64,000 nt of DNA from Liquidambar formosana (GCA_039720395.1 CM077832.1:21229607-21293606); one strand, 5' to 3'. Positions 1 through 12,639 are shown, counted from the stretch's first letter. Notes: generated from the sequence alone by a model not told the origin. A program made the numbers and translations.

Positions 1-328
1 GAAAATTTTGGAGAAGAACTCTGAATTCGGCATGCAAAACAAGATGACGGTTTTTCATGGCAACCATGAAAACTGTTCATAACAGTTTTATAAAACCCTA
101 GAATCCTTATTCTTCTTCTCCAAACTCAAACCCTATGCAACCTATTGCATCCATGGCTACACTTAACCATCAATTAGAAGAGGAGTAGAAGAGAATTGAC
201 CTAGGGTTCCAAACCCTAGGTTCAGCCATGGAGGAAAACCAATTATGCAGAAAAATTTTCCAGATTTTTGAATCATTCAACTGCACCATAATTACCAGCC
301 CATATGTATTTTGTATTATGCATAATCA

Positions 329-342
329 TGGCTCTGATACCA
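329..342 (-). other. Primer-binding site of copia C1 (tRNA-iMet type)
   Basis: On the minus strand the LTR end is followed, after one base, by TGGTATCAGAGCC. This is the usual plant copia PBS, complementary to the 3' end of initiator tRNA-Met. Confidence 0.9.
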
Positions 343-343
343 C

Positions 344-2005
344 TGTTGGGAATCGAACAAGAGGGAAAAATACAAAGGCGGAATATAAAAATTTTTCCTA
401 CGATTCCCAATCCCATGAATCTAACTATGCATAACACAAAATCAAACCCTAACTACGAAGAGGGTTAGAACACTTACAGTTTTAATGGTCTTCTCCTTTT
501 TGCTCCAAGCTTTGATTCCGGACAGCGGTGAATGAGCAGCCCAAGTGTGCTGCCTCCAACGGTATCCACACCTAGCTAGAGCTTCAAGTCCTTTCTTTCT
601 TCTTCCTTGTTGTTGCTAGAGGTGGAGAAGAGAGAGAGAGAGAAGAGAGCCTCCAAGGGGCTGGACGGCTAGGGTTTTTTTGTGCAAGCCTCTTATGCCA
701 TGTCACACATAAGTGTGACTTATATAGGCAGCCCACTAAAGGGGGCTGGCCGATGGGGAAGAAACCCTAATAGGGTTATGTGTAATTACTCTTAATTGCA
801 CATTAACCCCTATTATTTGTATCAAATACAAATAGGCCTATAAAGAACTATTCTTTATTCACTAAAACCCTTTCTCTCATAGACTTTAAAGCCCTTCTTG
901 CATGATCAGTGTGTGACCCATTGGGTTCACATCATTAAGTAGTAGGAATAGCACAAGGTGTGCACAATGGAACTCTTTCCATTTAGGGTCTAATTGGAAC
1001 TCCTTCCAATTCCCTAATTGATTATAACTCACTTATATCAATTAGGGCTTCTACTAACCATGAGTAACACCTAGCATATGGCTCATTGTGTGGTCCTTAA
1101 TGAGGTGAATAGTCATTTACAAAGAACCCTTCTGTTATAGTTTATAGGTTACAATTGCATCCTTCCTTCAACACAATGTCTCCAATTGAACTAATAGGAC
1201 ATGGAAGTCTGTCAAGTCCCTAGTTCAATTACTTTATACTCATTCATAGATATCAACTCATTGATGAACTCATGAAACTCTTTTCATATTCATCCTACCA
1301 TGGCCATGGATTTAATGAGTTATATTATGAATGCTATATGAGACATTCTCTCTCTTTTTCCTGAGAGTGATGGATCCCTTGTTGATCACTCATATGCCTT
1401 CATACACATAGCAGTAGGGCCAATGAACACCTTTGCAGACCCCTGAATAGGATTTGCACTTAGTGTTATCAAACTTCTAAAGCTACATGCATAAAGCAAC
1501 TATGGTGTCTCAGGTCTAAGGATTACTTGTACCACTCTAACAATGAGAAACTGATTGACAGGCAGGAAAAAACTCCATTCAGTTTATCTCATATCTTTGG
1601 TCACATTCAGTGTACCTATTCTCGCAATAGGCACCCACTTGTTGGTTGTAGTGTCTCCACACAAATAGCTTGAGACTAGCTATCCTCCTATAGAGTCAGC
1701 CTAACAAGTGCTAGTCCCATGGTTCATTACTGTCCATCATAGTGAACCTTCAACTAGGAATGCTTTAGGAGTTTAGTACAGAGATATATCTATAGTCTCA
1801 AAATTACAACTCTTTGTAATTCCATATTCTCAACTCTAACTCCATGGACATATTATGTAAATATAAATGATGCATATAAACATAATAGAATAAGCCCTTT
1901 TATTAAATCAATAATAAATGTGACATACATAAATGAAAGTCAAATGATTGTTCCTAATCCCTAAACAATCATCTCTATGATTGGCTCTAGGGCATAATCC
2001 TAACA
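344..2005 (-). repeat. Copia LTR (C1, 5' LTR)
   Basis: This 1662-bp LTR begins TGTTAGG and ends CCCAACA when read on the minus strand, giving TG...CA ends. It is homologous to 18096-19753 and 26129-27784 but differs from them at more sites than they differ from each other, so it belongs to a separate insertion. It has no coding content. Confidence 0.92.
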
Positions 2006-3469
2006 CCATGTCACCCTTTCAGTCTCTCAGTTCATTTGGGCTAAATCAAGATCTTTTCATACAAAAATCAGCAAGTATATCATCACAAGAATTGCATGCA
2101 TATCATATACTTCATTCATCCATCCATGCATAACAAACACATAAAAACAGAAAATAAAGAAAAAGAAAACAAAACAAAAGAAGCCTAGGATGCTTGGATC
2201 CTAGAACGGACTTGAGCCTCACGAAGAGCGCCTACGTACCATGCAACGAAATACATGGATCAAAGTCCACGTAGTTCGATTAGAAATAGGGTTAAATCCT
2301 AATATAAACCTATGGTTAAAACCCTAGGTCTCCTTACTTGATCAAAAGAATTGAATTTGATAGAAAGTTTGATTTTAGAAAGAACTCCACAAAATGGAAA
2401 CTTTAATAAAAACCAGAATTTTATTTGTGAAGGAAACCTCTAATTAAACCATAGGATCATATTAAAAATTAACCCTAGATAGGGAGAAGAGAAAGGATAA
2501 GGAAGAGAGGTGAATTGGGGCACCTTCATACCCACTTACCTGAGCGCAATTACTCCAAGCATTAGCCATTTCAGACATTGGCAGCCCTATTTGCCATAGG
2601 ACAATTACCACACCTATTTGCACCCTTACAAGTGCTCAAAATCATGCAAAAACACTAACATGCAAATTTGGACAGAATAGTACTAAGGCCTAAAATCATC
2701 CACTAAACATGCCAACAGCAAAAAACAGCGAACAATAATAAGTCCTAACATATTCCTAGAACTATATCATGCATAAAACCCTAGAAATCAACTAACATGC
2801 ATGCAAAAATATCACATTTACTCCATATGAATAACATATACAGCAAACATGAAGAAAATCCAATGAAAAGACCTACTTTAACATGCTGTATAAAAACAAA
2901 CACAAAACAAAGACTCTAAAACCCTAAACTCACAAATATGCTTGAAAACATACAAAACAAACTTCACACATACTAAAATAAACCTAAACAGAACCTAAAT
3001 CATGCATATTAACTAACTAAAACAATAGAACATGACAAAAAACCTAACTCTAACATGCAATATCACTATCCTAGAACAAGGACAACAGAAACACAAGGAT
3101 CATAACTATGCATTGGAACCTATGAACTAACTCTAAAGCATGCAAAACTCATCATGAACATCATCAATATCACATGTATTACCTAATAGAAACTTCAATT
3201 CATGGTAGAAATTATAAGCATTACATGCAATAGAGCTATTCCTACATGATACCTTTGTTTAAGCTTGAACAGAAAAGAGGAATACCTTAGAGAGAGCCTT
3301 CCTTGCTGCTATATGAACTCCCTCTTGCTCTTGTGGATGTCTTCAACCAATGTTCTTCAAGGCTACAACAAGAACTCCAGCTCTCCTTCAAGTCTCTCTC
3401 TCTTATTCTCTCTCAAACACTCAAGTTTTAATGCATAAAGTAGCTCCTCTTGTGCTGAAGCATAGGGGG

Positions 3470-3477
3470 TATTTATA
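3470..3477 (-). promoter_or_regulatory. TATA box of LTR-A
   Basis: TATAAATA on the minus strand is the only good TATA box in this LTR and lies at the same place in LTR-B (43180-43187). It is the likely retrotransposon core promoter. Promoter use is inferred. Confidence 0.6.
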
Positions 3478-3673
3478 GAGTTTCATTAGGATTAACCAAT
3501 GGCTAGGACTAAAACCCTAAAAAATAATCCAAGGGCTATTAGAGACCCCTTGGGCTTAAGTAACTCAGAAGTTACCAAAAATTATAAGGAAACCCGTCCA
3601 AAAGAGCCCAAATACGTCAAAATAGGCAAGAGTCCGCTTCAGCAAGGAGTTAGAGTAGAAATAGGAAAGTGGT

Positions 3674-3753
3674 CTCGGGTGACCACCCAAGGCTGGGCGG
3701 CTAGCCACCTGGGCTCAGGCGGCTAGCCGCCCAGGCTTGGGTGGTCACCCGAG
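3674..3753. repeat. GC-rich near-perfect palindrome in LTR-A
   Basis: An 80-bp segment with arms of about 33 bp that pair with two mismatches around a 14-nt centre. The arms contain GGGTGACCACCC and GGGCGGCTAGCC and their complements. It is far more GC-rich than the surrounding LTR. The same module is at 43382-43467 and, shorter, at 14781-14840 and 53041-53101. Confidence 0.9.
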
Positions 3754-4210
3754 CCCACATCAGCTTTTTGCTTTTTTTGGACTCCTTTACCTTCTAGGAG
3801 TGTTTCAGGGGCCAAATGAAGCTCCGATTTTGATGAAACAAAAGCCAAAACGACCGTGTTTCAATGAGGAATATGTTTTTGAACATTTTAGGGTGAAAAC
3901 CACTAACCATGGGGGCATGGTTAGGTTTGAACAAGGCCGTTAACCACTATGCTCTACCTTTGCTAAGCATAGGCATGCACATAGGGTCAAATCAAACACT
4001 TTCCATATCAAAATTGAACTTCATAAAACACTTTTGGGGGTAAAATGATGACTAATGAAAGTCAATTTGAAAAGATTTGGTTGGTAATTGTGAGTCAATT
4101 AGAGCTAACCCAAAGGAGGGTCAATTAACCAATCTTGAACTGTATTGAGCCATTTTAATCCCGAGCCATTGATTTATCAAATTGAACCTAGAAATTCCTC
4201 CTATGCATCC

Positions 4211-4781
4211 ATATGAACTCCAATTGATAATTTGGAGATCATTTCAAGGTCAAATGAAAATTTTGGGACTTAAAAGACGATTATGCCCCTCAAGTCACAA
4301 AAGCTCTTATTATCCCTCAAGATCAACTCCGAATTGAACCAAAATTCATGTCTATTGCCCTTGTGACTCTAGAAACCTAATGCAAATGACTAGACTCAAA
4401 AACAAAACAAAAACATGCATGAAATGATGAGCCCTAGTAAGGTGGTGCAAAAATGGGGTGTGACAGTCCTTAAACATCTTATTATGCATTGTTATCATCA
4501 AAACCTCGGAGATAAAACCATTTAAGCCAACAAACTCCAATTGACAATTTGGAGATCATTTCAAGGTCAAATGAAAAGTTTGGGACTTAAAAGACGATTA
4601 TGCCCCTCAAGTCACAAAAGCTCTTATTATCCTCAAGATCAACTCCGAATTGAACCAAAATTCATATCCATTGTCCTTGTGACTCTAGAAACCTAATGCA
4701 AGTGACTAGACTCAAAAGCAAAACAAAAACATGCATGAAATGATGAGCCCTAGTAAGGTGGTGCAAAAATGGGGTGTGACA
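4211..4781 (-). repeat. Duplicated LTR terminus in LTR-A
   Basis: About 255 bp of the LTR end occurs twice: about 4211-4465, which already ends in the canonical TGTGACA, and about 4526-4781, which ends the same way. They are separated by about 60 bp of unrelated sequence. LTR-B has the block once, so the duplication arose in this copy after the A/B split. It could be a local duplication with filler DNA or a second truncated LTR end. Confidence 0.8.
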
Positions 4782-5757
4782 GCAAGGTTAGGTTCATGTA
4801 TGCATGCATATTGTTTACACTAACCTCTTCTTGTTTCCTTATTGGTAATCATAATCAACTTGAACATTCCTTTGACTTCAAAAGTCTCAAGTTTTCTCAT
4901 AATCCAAAGTAGATTTTCACTTGGCTTTAATTCTTTAAAAATGGAATCACATCATTTCCATTTCCATCCTTTCATAAAAGGATTGATTTTTAACACTACA
5001 AGATAGAGATACTTCTGTTAGGAGCTGATCAATTTGATCTAAGATACCCATGAGAAGGAAGGCGAATTTGTGGTATCTTCAAAGGTTCTCAATTATAAAA
5101 ACTCGAGGCATGTTTTCAAAACACCAATACTTTCAAAACCTTATTCAAATGCCTTTAGAAATCTCTTTTCAAAAATGGCAAACTTCGTCATCCTTCAAAG
5201 AGGGTATTTTATGTCAAATTGCTCGTATCGGAAATCAATAATTTCAAATGGGATTTAATCAGAAACATCATCAAAATCGGGAACGTTGGATTCCAACAGG
5301 CGATGTGGGATGCCTCACACCTTCCCCACTCGTAACCAAACCCCAGAACGTTGGATTCCAACAGGCGATGTGAGGTGCCTCACACCTTCCCCACTCGTAA
5401 CCAAACCCTGTACCCTCAATCTTTAGTCTCACAGACAACTAGGAGTCAATCACATTTTTAAATAGACCTCAAATGGACCCATTTATTCATAAGACCTCAG
5501 ACGGACTTATTTTGGGATCTCAAATGACCACATTTTCTAATTAACCATAGGATGTCCAATCGCGTTCTCAAACCCCTGATTGGTAGCGATCCATAGCCTT
5601 GATTATTCTAGATATGCTTGCATACCTAGGCCGGTCAAGGCACCCTTGAATTGAACTCAATATATTTCCTACTCAACCCACACACCCATACAGAACGGAG
5701 GACCCCGGGGGTCGTCCCATTTTAGGAAAATCCCTTCCTTTTTTGGGGTAGCGACAG
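4782..5757 (-). repeat. Truncated LTR of another family (copy A)
   Basis: Read on the minus strand it begins TGTCGCTACCCC, a plausible LTR start, at 5757 and runs to the LTR-A edge. A similar start lies at 38211 on the plus strand. It includes two 65-bp tandem copies (5281-5409) containing GAACGTTGGATTCC. I see no purine-rich tract or PBS beside it, so it is probably a solo or truncated LTR. The copy at 44176-45154 is homologous. No gene is supported here. Confidence 0.5.
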
Positions 5758-8691
5758 ACCCATAAGCAACTCATCCACCATGATTCTTCTTTCAATGACT
5801 CTTCAAAAGTTTGTACATTATAGACCCAATGCTTTAAGAGCCTTTACGCAACCCGTACATTTTGTCAAATTGGGCATTCAATAATAGTGGTGGAAGATAG
5901 ATAGTTAGATCATTTCTCTTTTCTCTATTTGGGATAAAGGATAACTATTGCAACCTCTCAACATTATTTGCAAACCCCATTTCTTTTCGCTTTTTAAGGT
6001 TTTATGAAAAATATAATTGTTTTTATGAAAATCAGTTGCGTAGTTTACTAGAAAACATCATTTTGAACGACTTCGTAACAAAAACTTTTTACAAAGTCTC
6101 TCATTTAAGAGGAATTTTTCACCGTATACTGTCCTTATTCATTTTTACATAAACAAAAATTATAAATGGCCAAAAAGTCAAATTAAACAATAGATTTTGG
6201 AAAACTTTTCTTTTACAAAGTTGTTCAAAATGATAGTTTTTAGTAGATAGCACAACTAGTGTTCATACAAACCTGTTATATTTTTCATAAGACCTTAAGA
6301 ATAAAGAGAAGTGAGGTTTAATAATAAAGTTAAGGGGTTGCAATACCCGCCCTCTTTGTGACTTGATTTAACTTCCTAATATTCTATTGTGGTATGTGGA
6401 TTGCTTTTGCGATTCCATAAGAAATGAGTCCTACTGTAAATATTGAGCTATAAAATTGCTGGATGATGATCATGTGTTTTTGATAAATGTTTGGAGAAGT
6501 CATCAAATTAGATTGGTCCAATAGAAGATGATTTAAGGAGTAAAGATGGCTTTGCAAATGGCAAAGGGGTAGAATCTTAATTTTTTTAAGGCTTTGCTGG
6601 TATGTTATCCACTTTATGATTTAGAAATATTTTCTTTCTAGATTTAGTTTTTAATGAACTAATTTAAGTAGATAAGTTTATATAGAAAAATTTTTATTTC
6701 AAAAATTTGAATTTTTTTTTCCTTTAAATAAAAATAAAATGTAGAAGGTTCTCCTAATAATATTTGATTTTATAGGTAATTTAATTGATGAATTTTTGCA
6801 ATGTTTCTTATTAAGTAATGTCATTCATCTCTAATTTCTTCCCCTTTAATGATGTGATAGCAGATACACCATCGGTCACATCAATAAATGTTTTTCTTTT
6901 TTCTTTTTTGTTTTTATGTTTGTTTTTTGTATTTTAATTTTTTAAATGCGTGCCATGTCAATGGCAACAACATTAAGGAAATAAATTGGGAATCAATAGT
7001 GCATCCATTTCTTATTATAATTGGATTTATACTAATATAAGAAAAACTTAAGACTCTTAAACTTGCGTGTTTGTTGTGAAGGGCATTCCAATGGTAGGTT
7101 AGGGTGTTAACAAAATCGACATATTCAATACATACAAGGTACCATATTTACGTCGTCATGATTTTAGCTTTTGTAGAGCCTCAAGACCACAACAATTGTT
7201 AAAATCACAACAGCTTACATATTAAAAAGAATTTTGGTGATAAATCCACATCTACGCCTTTTCTTCAAGCCTCTTTCCTTTTTCATATTTTTTCTAAAAG
7301 GTTATATTAGAGGAGAGTCGATCCCAAAACCTAATCCTATCCAACCCTCAACCCACCCATACCATTGTGAAGTCACAAGGTTCTATGGCTTATATGGAAA
7401 AGATCATGTTCAAGCAATTAGTCAACAAAAATATGCTCAAGTTCAAGCATTTGTAGTTGTATGTCAGTCTCTTGTCAACCACCTTTTTAACTCCCAAAAG
7501 GGAAAGGAACTCTTGTGTGGTTCTTACAATTTTCTATTATCGAAAAATTATTTCTTGTAACCTACGTATGGGCACTCTCAACATCACAATCATCATCCTT
7601 AGGCTTTTGTGGAGCTTGGTTTTATGTTTGATCACGTTTGCAACACCCAACCCAATTCAACCTTGGAGGAACAACGGTTTAAATGGGATTTTTTGTGAGG
7701 CTTAATCCATGGAGCTGAGGCTTAGGCTAATAGGCTCGAACCGAAGCACTCATGGGCAAGCCTCTGTGGGGTTCTGGGGGTGTTGCCCCCGAATTTTCAT
7801 TTTTTGGGCCCATTTTAATTTTTTCTGGTTTGTTGGTCATATATATTGTCGCTTCAAATTTAAGGTTTGTGTATATAATGCATTGTACGTACTGTTTCTC
7901 TGGCATAATGAAAATCGCTACAACTCCGTGGTTGTAGCCCTAATCTGGGTGAACTTTGTAAATCTTTTTATCTTGTGTTTTTCATTGTTTTGAATCTTTT
8001 GAATTTATTTTTTTTTTCTTTTTATTTGCATCTCACAAATCCTGGAATAAATTGGTTTCCTGACAATCACGTGATGCCAAGTGAGGACGTAACCTTATCA
8101 CCTTTATTTAGTCATGCAAAGATACGGTCCTATGATTTTCCCTTTTTCCCATCTTACCTAGAGATAAAAAATAAAATAATCATAATCATAATAGAAAAAA
8201 GAACCCCATGTCAGGCTGAGACCTTATTTTACATTGGAAAGGTGTGTGTTAAGAGTGGTGCGGTATATAAACTGGGTTCCACACCTCTAAAAGTCGCCAA
8301 AACTAGCTTTTGGAGTGTGACATGCCTGTCCATCTTATATGCTACCTTATCATATATATTTAGTCATGCCGATATGTGGTCTTGTGACTTTCTGCCATTC
8401 CAAATGTACAGTGAGCATATTTCACACTGGAAAGGTGTGAGTGCTTAGAGTGGTGTGGTATATAAACAAGGTTCCACACATCTAAAAGTCGCCAAAACTA
8501 GAGTTTGGAGTGTGACCTACCTATCAATCTTATATGCTACTTTACCATCTGTATTCAGTCATGCCAATGTATGTGTCGTCCTGTAACCTTTCCCCTATTC
8601 CAAATACTCTTACCCTTCGCAAAATATAAATACATAATATACATATATGTATTAATAAAACAATAAAAATAAATTAAAAAAGATACATATC
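5758..8691. other. AT-rich flanking DNA, duplicated at 45155-48089
   Basis: About 2.9 kb with no recognisable gene. Short open frames (for example 7234-7560 and 7975-8448) match no family I know. Some are broken in the second copy, which argues against coding. It holds poly-T/A runs near 6700 and 6890 and a 193-bp tandem repeat at 8096-8610. It pairs with 45155-48089 at high identity. Confidence 0.7.
8096..8610. repeat. 193-bp tandem repeat, about 2.7 units (copy A)
   Basis: Units contain GGAAAGGTGTG (8236 and 8429), a GGTATATAAAC block, GTCGCCAAAACTAG and TTTAGTCATGCC in the same order. The first unit is partial. The array is conserved in the duplicated copy at about 47490-48003. No coding potential is evident. 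Confidence 0.75.
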
Positions 8692-9908
8692 AAGTGAGGA
8701 AATGCTCCTGTCTTAAGTGCCCTTGTATACTTGTTACGTGTTATAATTTTATTTATTTTATTTTATTTTTGGTGCCTCTTACATCAGTGAACATGTTGGA
8801 AATAAGACATTTTTACTTGGTGTGAAATGCATATTTGTCTTCCCAAATAGTACGTGATAGCATGTGATGGGATGTTTGGGTTATAGAAAATGTATATGCG
8901 CATCACACCCCCATAATTTTCTAAGGATTAGGATCCTCTCAATTTATTGGACCATCTATTTAAATCTGAACCATTGATACTTGGTGATCCCTACATGGTA
9001 TGAATAGTAAAGATAGGAGAATTTCCCATTTTCTAAAAATACAACGTAATCTATAGACAGGTAGTTTATGTCTAAGAGGGTATACATGCCCATATAATTT
9101 TTCCACCAGTAGTTGCCATAAGACCTGCTCAACTCAAACAATCTTAGCACATAAACTGAAATAGCTAATGCACACGCCTACTCCTATAAATACAATGTAA
9201 TCTGTAGATAGGTAGTTTATGTCTAAGAGGGTATACATGCCCAGGTGTGAATGTATTTTTATAAATACATGTACTTAAGGCATCATCACATCTCGTTTGA
9301 TCACATCTTTGAGGTGCATGCTTGGATTCTACCTTAGTTTTGGCACTTTAATGTGTGTATTTAGATTGTATTATCTTATAAAGGTAAAAAAAAATTTTAG
9401 ACATTCAATTCTGATTCAAAGGATTGTTTTAGAACTCATAATTCATGAATATTGCTTTTAGGGCTGTAACATGCTAAACGTTATCTAATTTTAACGAGAT
9501 AAAGAATATAATATAAGCTACCCATTTGAAACACTTACAAAACTGTCTAACACTTAATTTACATAATTGTATCCCAAATTTATTTTTTAGTTTCTTATTT
9601 TTTGCACTTTTCTTGTAAATTATATCGTTATATATTTTCATCAATAATTAAATTGGTTTAATAAAATGTATGATTATAAAAAAATCTCATGTGAAACTAA
9701 ATTAATGCATGCACAATGCACGTGCATATGCAATAACTAGTTAGTGTGTATCTATATATATATATATATATATAGATATATATCAGTAAACACGCTGGAA
9801 ATAAGGCATTTTTGCTTGGTGAGAGAGGCATATATATCTTCCCAAATAGTAGGGGGTAGCACATGATGGCATGTTTGTGTTAAAGAAAATGTATATGCCC
9901 ATCACACC
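8692..9908. other. Flanking DNA with short direct repeats left of element 1
   Basis: No gene recognised. It holds a 125-bp direct repeat (8785-8909 and 9784-9908), a 56-bp direct repeat (9037-9092 and 9188-9243), a TA microsatellite (about 9751-9783) and a possible Helitron 3' end at 9740. Element 1 begins immediately after the second 125-bp copy. Confidence 0.7.
9751..9783. repeat. TA microsatellite
   Basis: A run of TA dinucleotides interrupted once by GATA. Confidence 0.9.
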
Positions 9909-12514
9909 TGTGAACCCCGGAAATTGGGCCCACAAGGGATTGAAAGAAAATGGGTTTGAAAAAGAAAAAGGAAAGGAGTCGCCACCTTATTTTTTAAAGG
10001 AAACAAGGAAAACCCTAAAAATAGTTTGTTTTAGGAAAACAATTTGAATGACTCCATAAAAAAGGAAAGGCAAAAACCAATCTTTTGAAAACCAAAGAAA
10101 TCGGGGATTCGGAGGCTAAGTTATGACATGGGAAGGTTCTAGGCAAAGCCTATAGGCACCCATGTCACCCTTTCGGTCTCTCAGTTCATTTGGGCTAAAT
10201 CAAGATCTTTCCATACAAAAATCAGCAGGTATATCATCACAAGAATTGCATGCATATCATATATTTCATTCATCCATCCATGCATAATAAGCACATAAAA
10301 ACAGAAAAAGAAAAAAAGAAGAAAAGAAAACAAAAATAAACCTAGGATGCTTGGATCCTAGAACGGACTTGAGCCTCACGAAGAGCGCCTACGTACCATG
10401 CAACGAAATACATGGATCAAAGTCCACGTAGTTCGATTAGAATTAGGGTTAAGACCTAATATAAACCTATGGTTAAAACCCTAGGTTTCCTTATTTGATC
10501 AAGAGAGTTGAATTTGATAGAAAGTTTGATTTTAGAAAGAACTCCATAAAATGGAAACTTTAATAAAAACCAGAATTTTGTTGGTTAAGGAAACCTCTAA
10601 TTAAACCATAGGATCATATTAAAAATTAACCCTAGATAGGGAGAAGAGAATGAGTTAAGAAGAAAGGTGAATTGGGGCACCTTCACACCCACTTACCTGA
10701 GCGCAATTACTCCAAACATTAGCTATTTCAGACATAAGCAGCCCTATTTGCCATAGGACAAATACCACACCTATTTGCACCCTTACAAGTGCTCAAAACC
10801 ATGCAAAAACACTAACATGCAAATCTGGACAGAATAGTATTATGACCTAAAATCATCCACTAAGCATGCCAATAGCAAAAACAGCGAACAATAATAAGTC
10901 CTAACATATTCCTAGAACCATATCATGCATAAAAACCCTAGAACATACTAATATGCATGCAAAACTATCATGTTTACTCCATATGAAAAACATATACAGC
11001 AAACACGAAGAAAAACCAAATAAAAAAGTCTACTTTATCATGCTATATGAAAACAAACACAAAACAATGACTCTAAAACCCTAAACTCACAAATATGCTT
11101 AAAAACATACAAAACATACTTTAATCATGCTAAAACCAAACTAAACAGAAATTAAATCATGCATATTAACTAACTAAAGAAATATAACATGATGAAAATC
11201 CTAACTCTAATATGCAATGACACTAATCCTAGCACAAGGACAAACAGGAGCACAAGAATCATAACTATGCATTAAAAACCTAAAGGACAGCCCTAAAGCA
11301 TGCTAAACAGTAGATAAAAAATAGATATTCCATGTATATTAACTAGCTAGAGTGTTAATACATGATAAAAAAGTTACCTTTAACATGCAATAAGCTTAAC
11401 CCATATGAAAACCTAGTTTAAGCTTGAATAGAGAAGGAGAATACCTTAGGAAGGGCCTTCCTTTGTGTTTGTAATTGTTCGTGGCTCCTCAGGTCTTTAG
11501 AGTGAATCAAACCAACACGAATCCTCCTCTTTGTCAAAGTGGTATCACAGCAAAGAGATCAAAACTCACTCAACTTTGAAAAGAAAATAGAAAACAAAAA
11601 GAGAACAAGAGAAAAGAAAAGTGATTTTCGTCACTTTGCAGCAGCAGCAACTTCAATCGCGTTTTTGGGTATGAAAACGTTGGATTTGGACAAAGCTTGT
11701 GAAATACAAAGTTGTAGAGAATTGAATTATCTTTCTAACAAGACCAATTCATCAAATTCTGACTTCGGATGAAAAAGTTATGATTAAAATACGACTGATG
11801 CTTTTCAGAAAATCTGCTGCTGAATTATGACGAATTTCACTCCCTCCAAACCCTCTTCTCCTCCCCCTTTGTTTAAAGACATTAAGAGAGTATTTATAGC
11901 TGAAATCTGGAGTTTCCCTTTCCTTCCTGGACTAGGTTTCCTTGGAGAATAATCAAAAGGTATTTTATAATGATAAAAGACTTCTAATCTGAATAGGAAA
12001 AGGAAATTGTCTTTTATAAAAATTGGGAGACTGACCGCTAACACGCATGCACATGTATCGTATGTGCGTACACACACTCATCACATACATACACGTGTTA
12101 GTGTCATGATAAAAATGGCTAATTTAATAAAATAATTTTCTTTTCATTTTAACCAAAAATCTCATGCTGTGATTCGCACTAATTCTTCAAGGATAATCCG
12201 TAAATAACCACACTAAACTCATCATCAGGGCCACGGGACTTAATACCTCATATGCATCCATATGAACTCCAATTGACAATTTGGAGATCATTCCAAGGTC
12301 AAATGAAAAGTTTGGGACTTAAAAGACGATTATGCCCCTCAAGTCACAAAAGCTCTTATTATCCCTCAAGATCAACTCCAATTTGAACCAAAATTCATAT
12401 CCATTGTCCTTGTGACTCTAGAAAACTAATGCAAGTGACTAGACTCAAAAACAAAACAAAAACATGCATGAAATGATGAGCCCTAGTAAGGTGGTGCAAA
12501 AATGGGGTGTGACA
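9909..12514 (-). repeat. Element 1 3' LTR
   Basis: 2606 bp. On the minus strand it begins TGTCACACCCC and ends GGGGTTCACA. It matches 33725-36331 with only scattered substitutions, so the insertion is young. Open frames inside it (for example 11539-11772 and 11805-12077) recur in the other LTRs but look like chance frames. Confidence 0.95.
11891..11898 (-). promoter_or_regulatory. TATA box in element 1 3' LTR
   Basis: TATAAATA on the minus strand, at the same place in the other LTRs of this subfamily (35708-35715 and 50074-50081). Likely LTR core promoter; inferred. Confidence 0.6.
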
Positions 12515-12526
12515 GAAGCCCCTCAT
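12515..12526 (-). other. Polypurine tract of element 1
   Basis: Directly before the 3' LTR on the minus strand is ATGAGGGGCTTC, a purine-rich tract in the position expected for plus-strand priming. The same tract is in element 2 at 50875-50886. Confidence 0.75.
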
Positions 12527-12639
12527 TGGCGAACAAGTTACACTTGTGAACCAATGATAAAGAACAACCCATTTTTGGCCAAAAAGCCCGGAGAAATCAC
12601 ACACTGATACCAACAATGATGGGAGGTTGAAAACCTGAG

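Larger units (their letters stand above)
1..2005 (-). mobile_element. Ty1/copia element, partial (copy C1), cut by the window edge
   Basis: Bases 1-343 match 25786-26128 of the complete copia element without an indel. They end at the same primer-binding site and are followed by a full LTR at 344-2005. The element therefore lies on the minus strand and the window shows only its 5' LTR, PBS and start of the leader; the rest lies left of base 1. The right LTR edge abuts gypsy LTR sequence at 2006, so this copy inserted into a gypsy LTR. The left target duplication is outside the window; CCATG is expected. No gene is seen in 1-343. Confidence 0.9.
2006..4781 (-). repeat. Gypsy LTR (LTR-A), left part beyond copia C1
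   Basis: The sequence matches the gypsy LTR at 41460-44175 from its CATGTCACCC block to its end at TGTGACA. It belongs to the same LTR subfamily as LTR-B, with a GC-rich palindrome and a promoter core unlike LTRs 1 and 2. The DNA to its right (from 4782) matches the DNA right of LTR-B, so LTR-A and LTR-B are copies of one insertion made by segmental duplication. Unlike LTR-B it ends in a duplicated block (4211-4781). Confidence 0.85.

Noticed and set aside
7234..8448. Overlapping frames of 82-157 codons in the AT-rich flank
   Set aside because: Several are disrupted or shortened in the duplicate at 46853-47846, composition is AT-driven, and part of the longest frame is the 193-bp tandem repeat.
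11539..12077. Frames of 77 and 90 codons in the element 1 LTR, repeated in the other LTRs (35355-35894 and around 49800-50260)
   Set aside because: They lie within the LTR next to the TATA box, on either strand, have low-complexity Lys/Asn or hydrophobic content and no recognisable domain. The reading frame differs between LTR copies.
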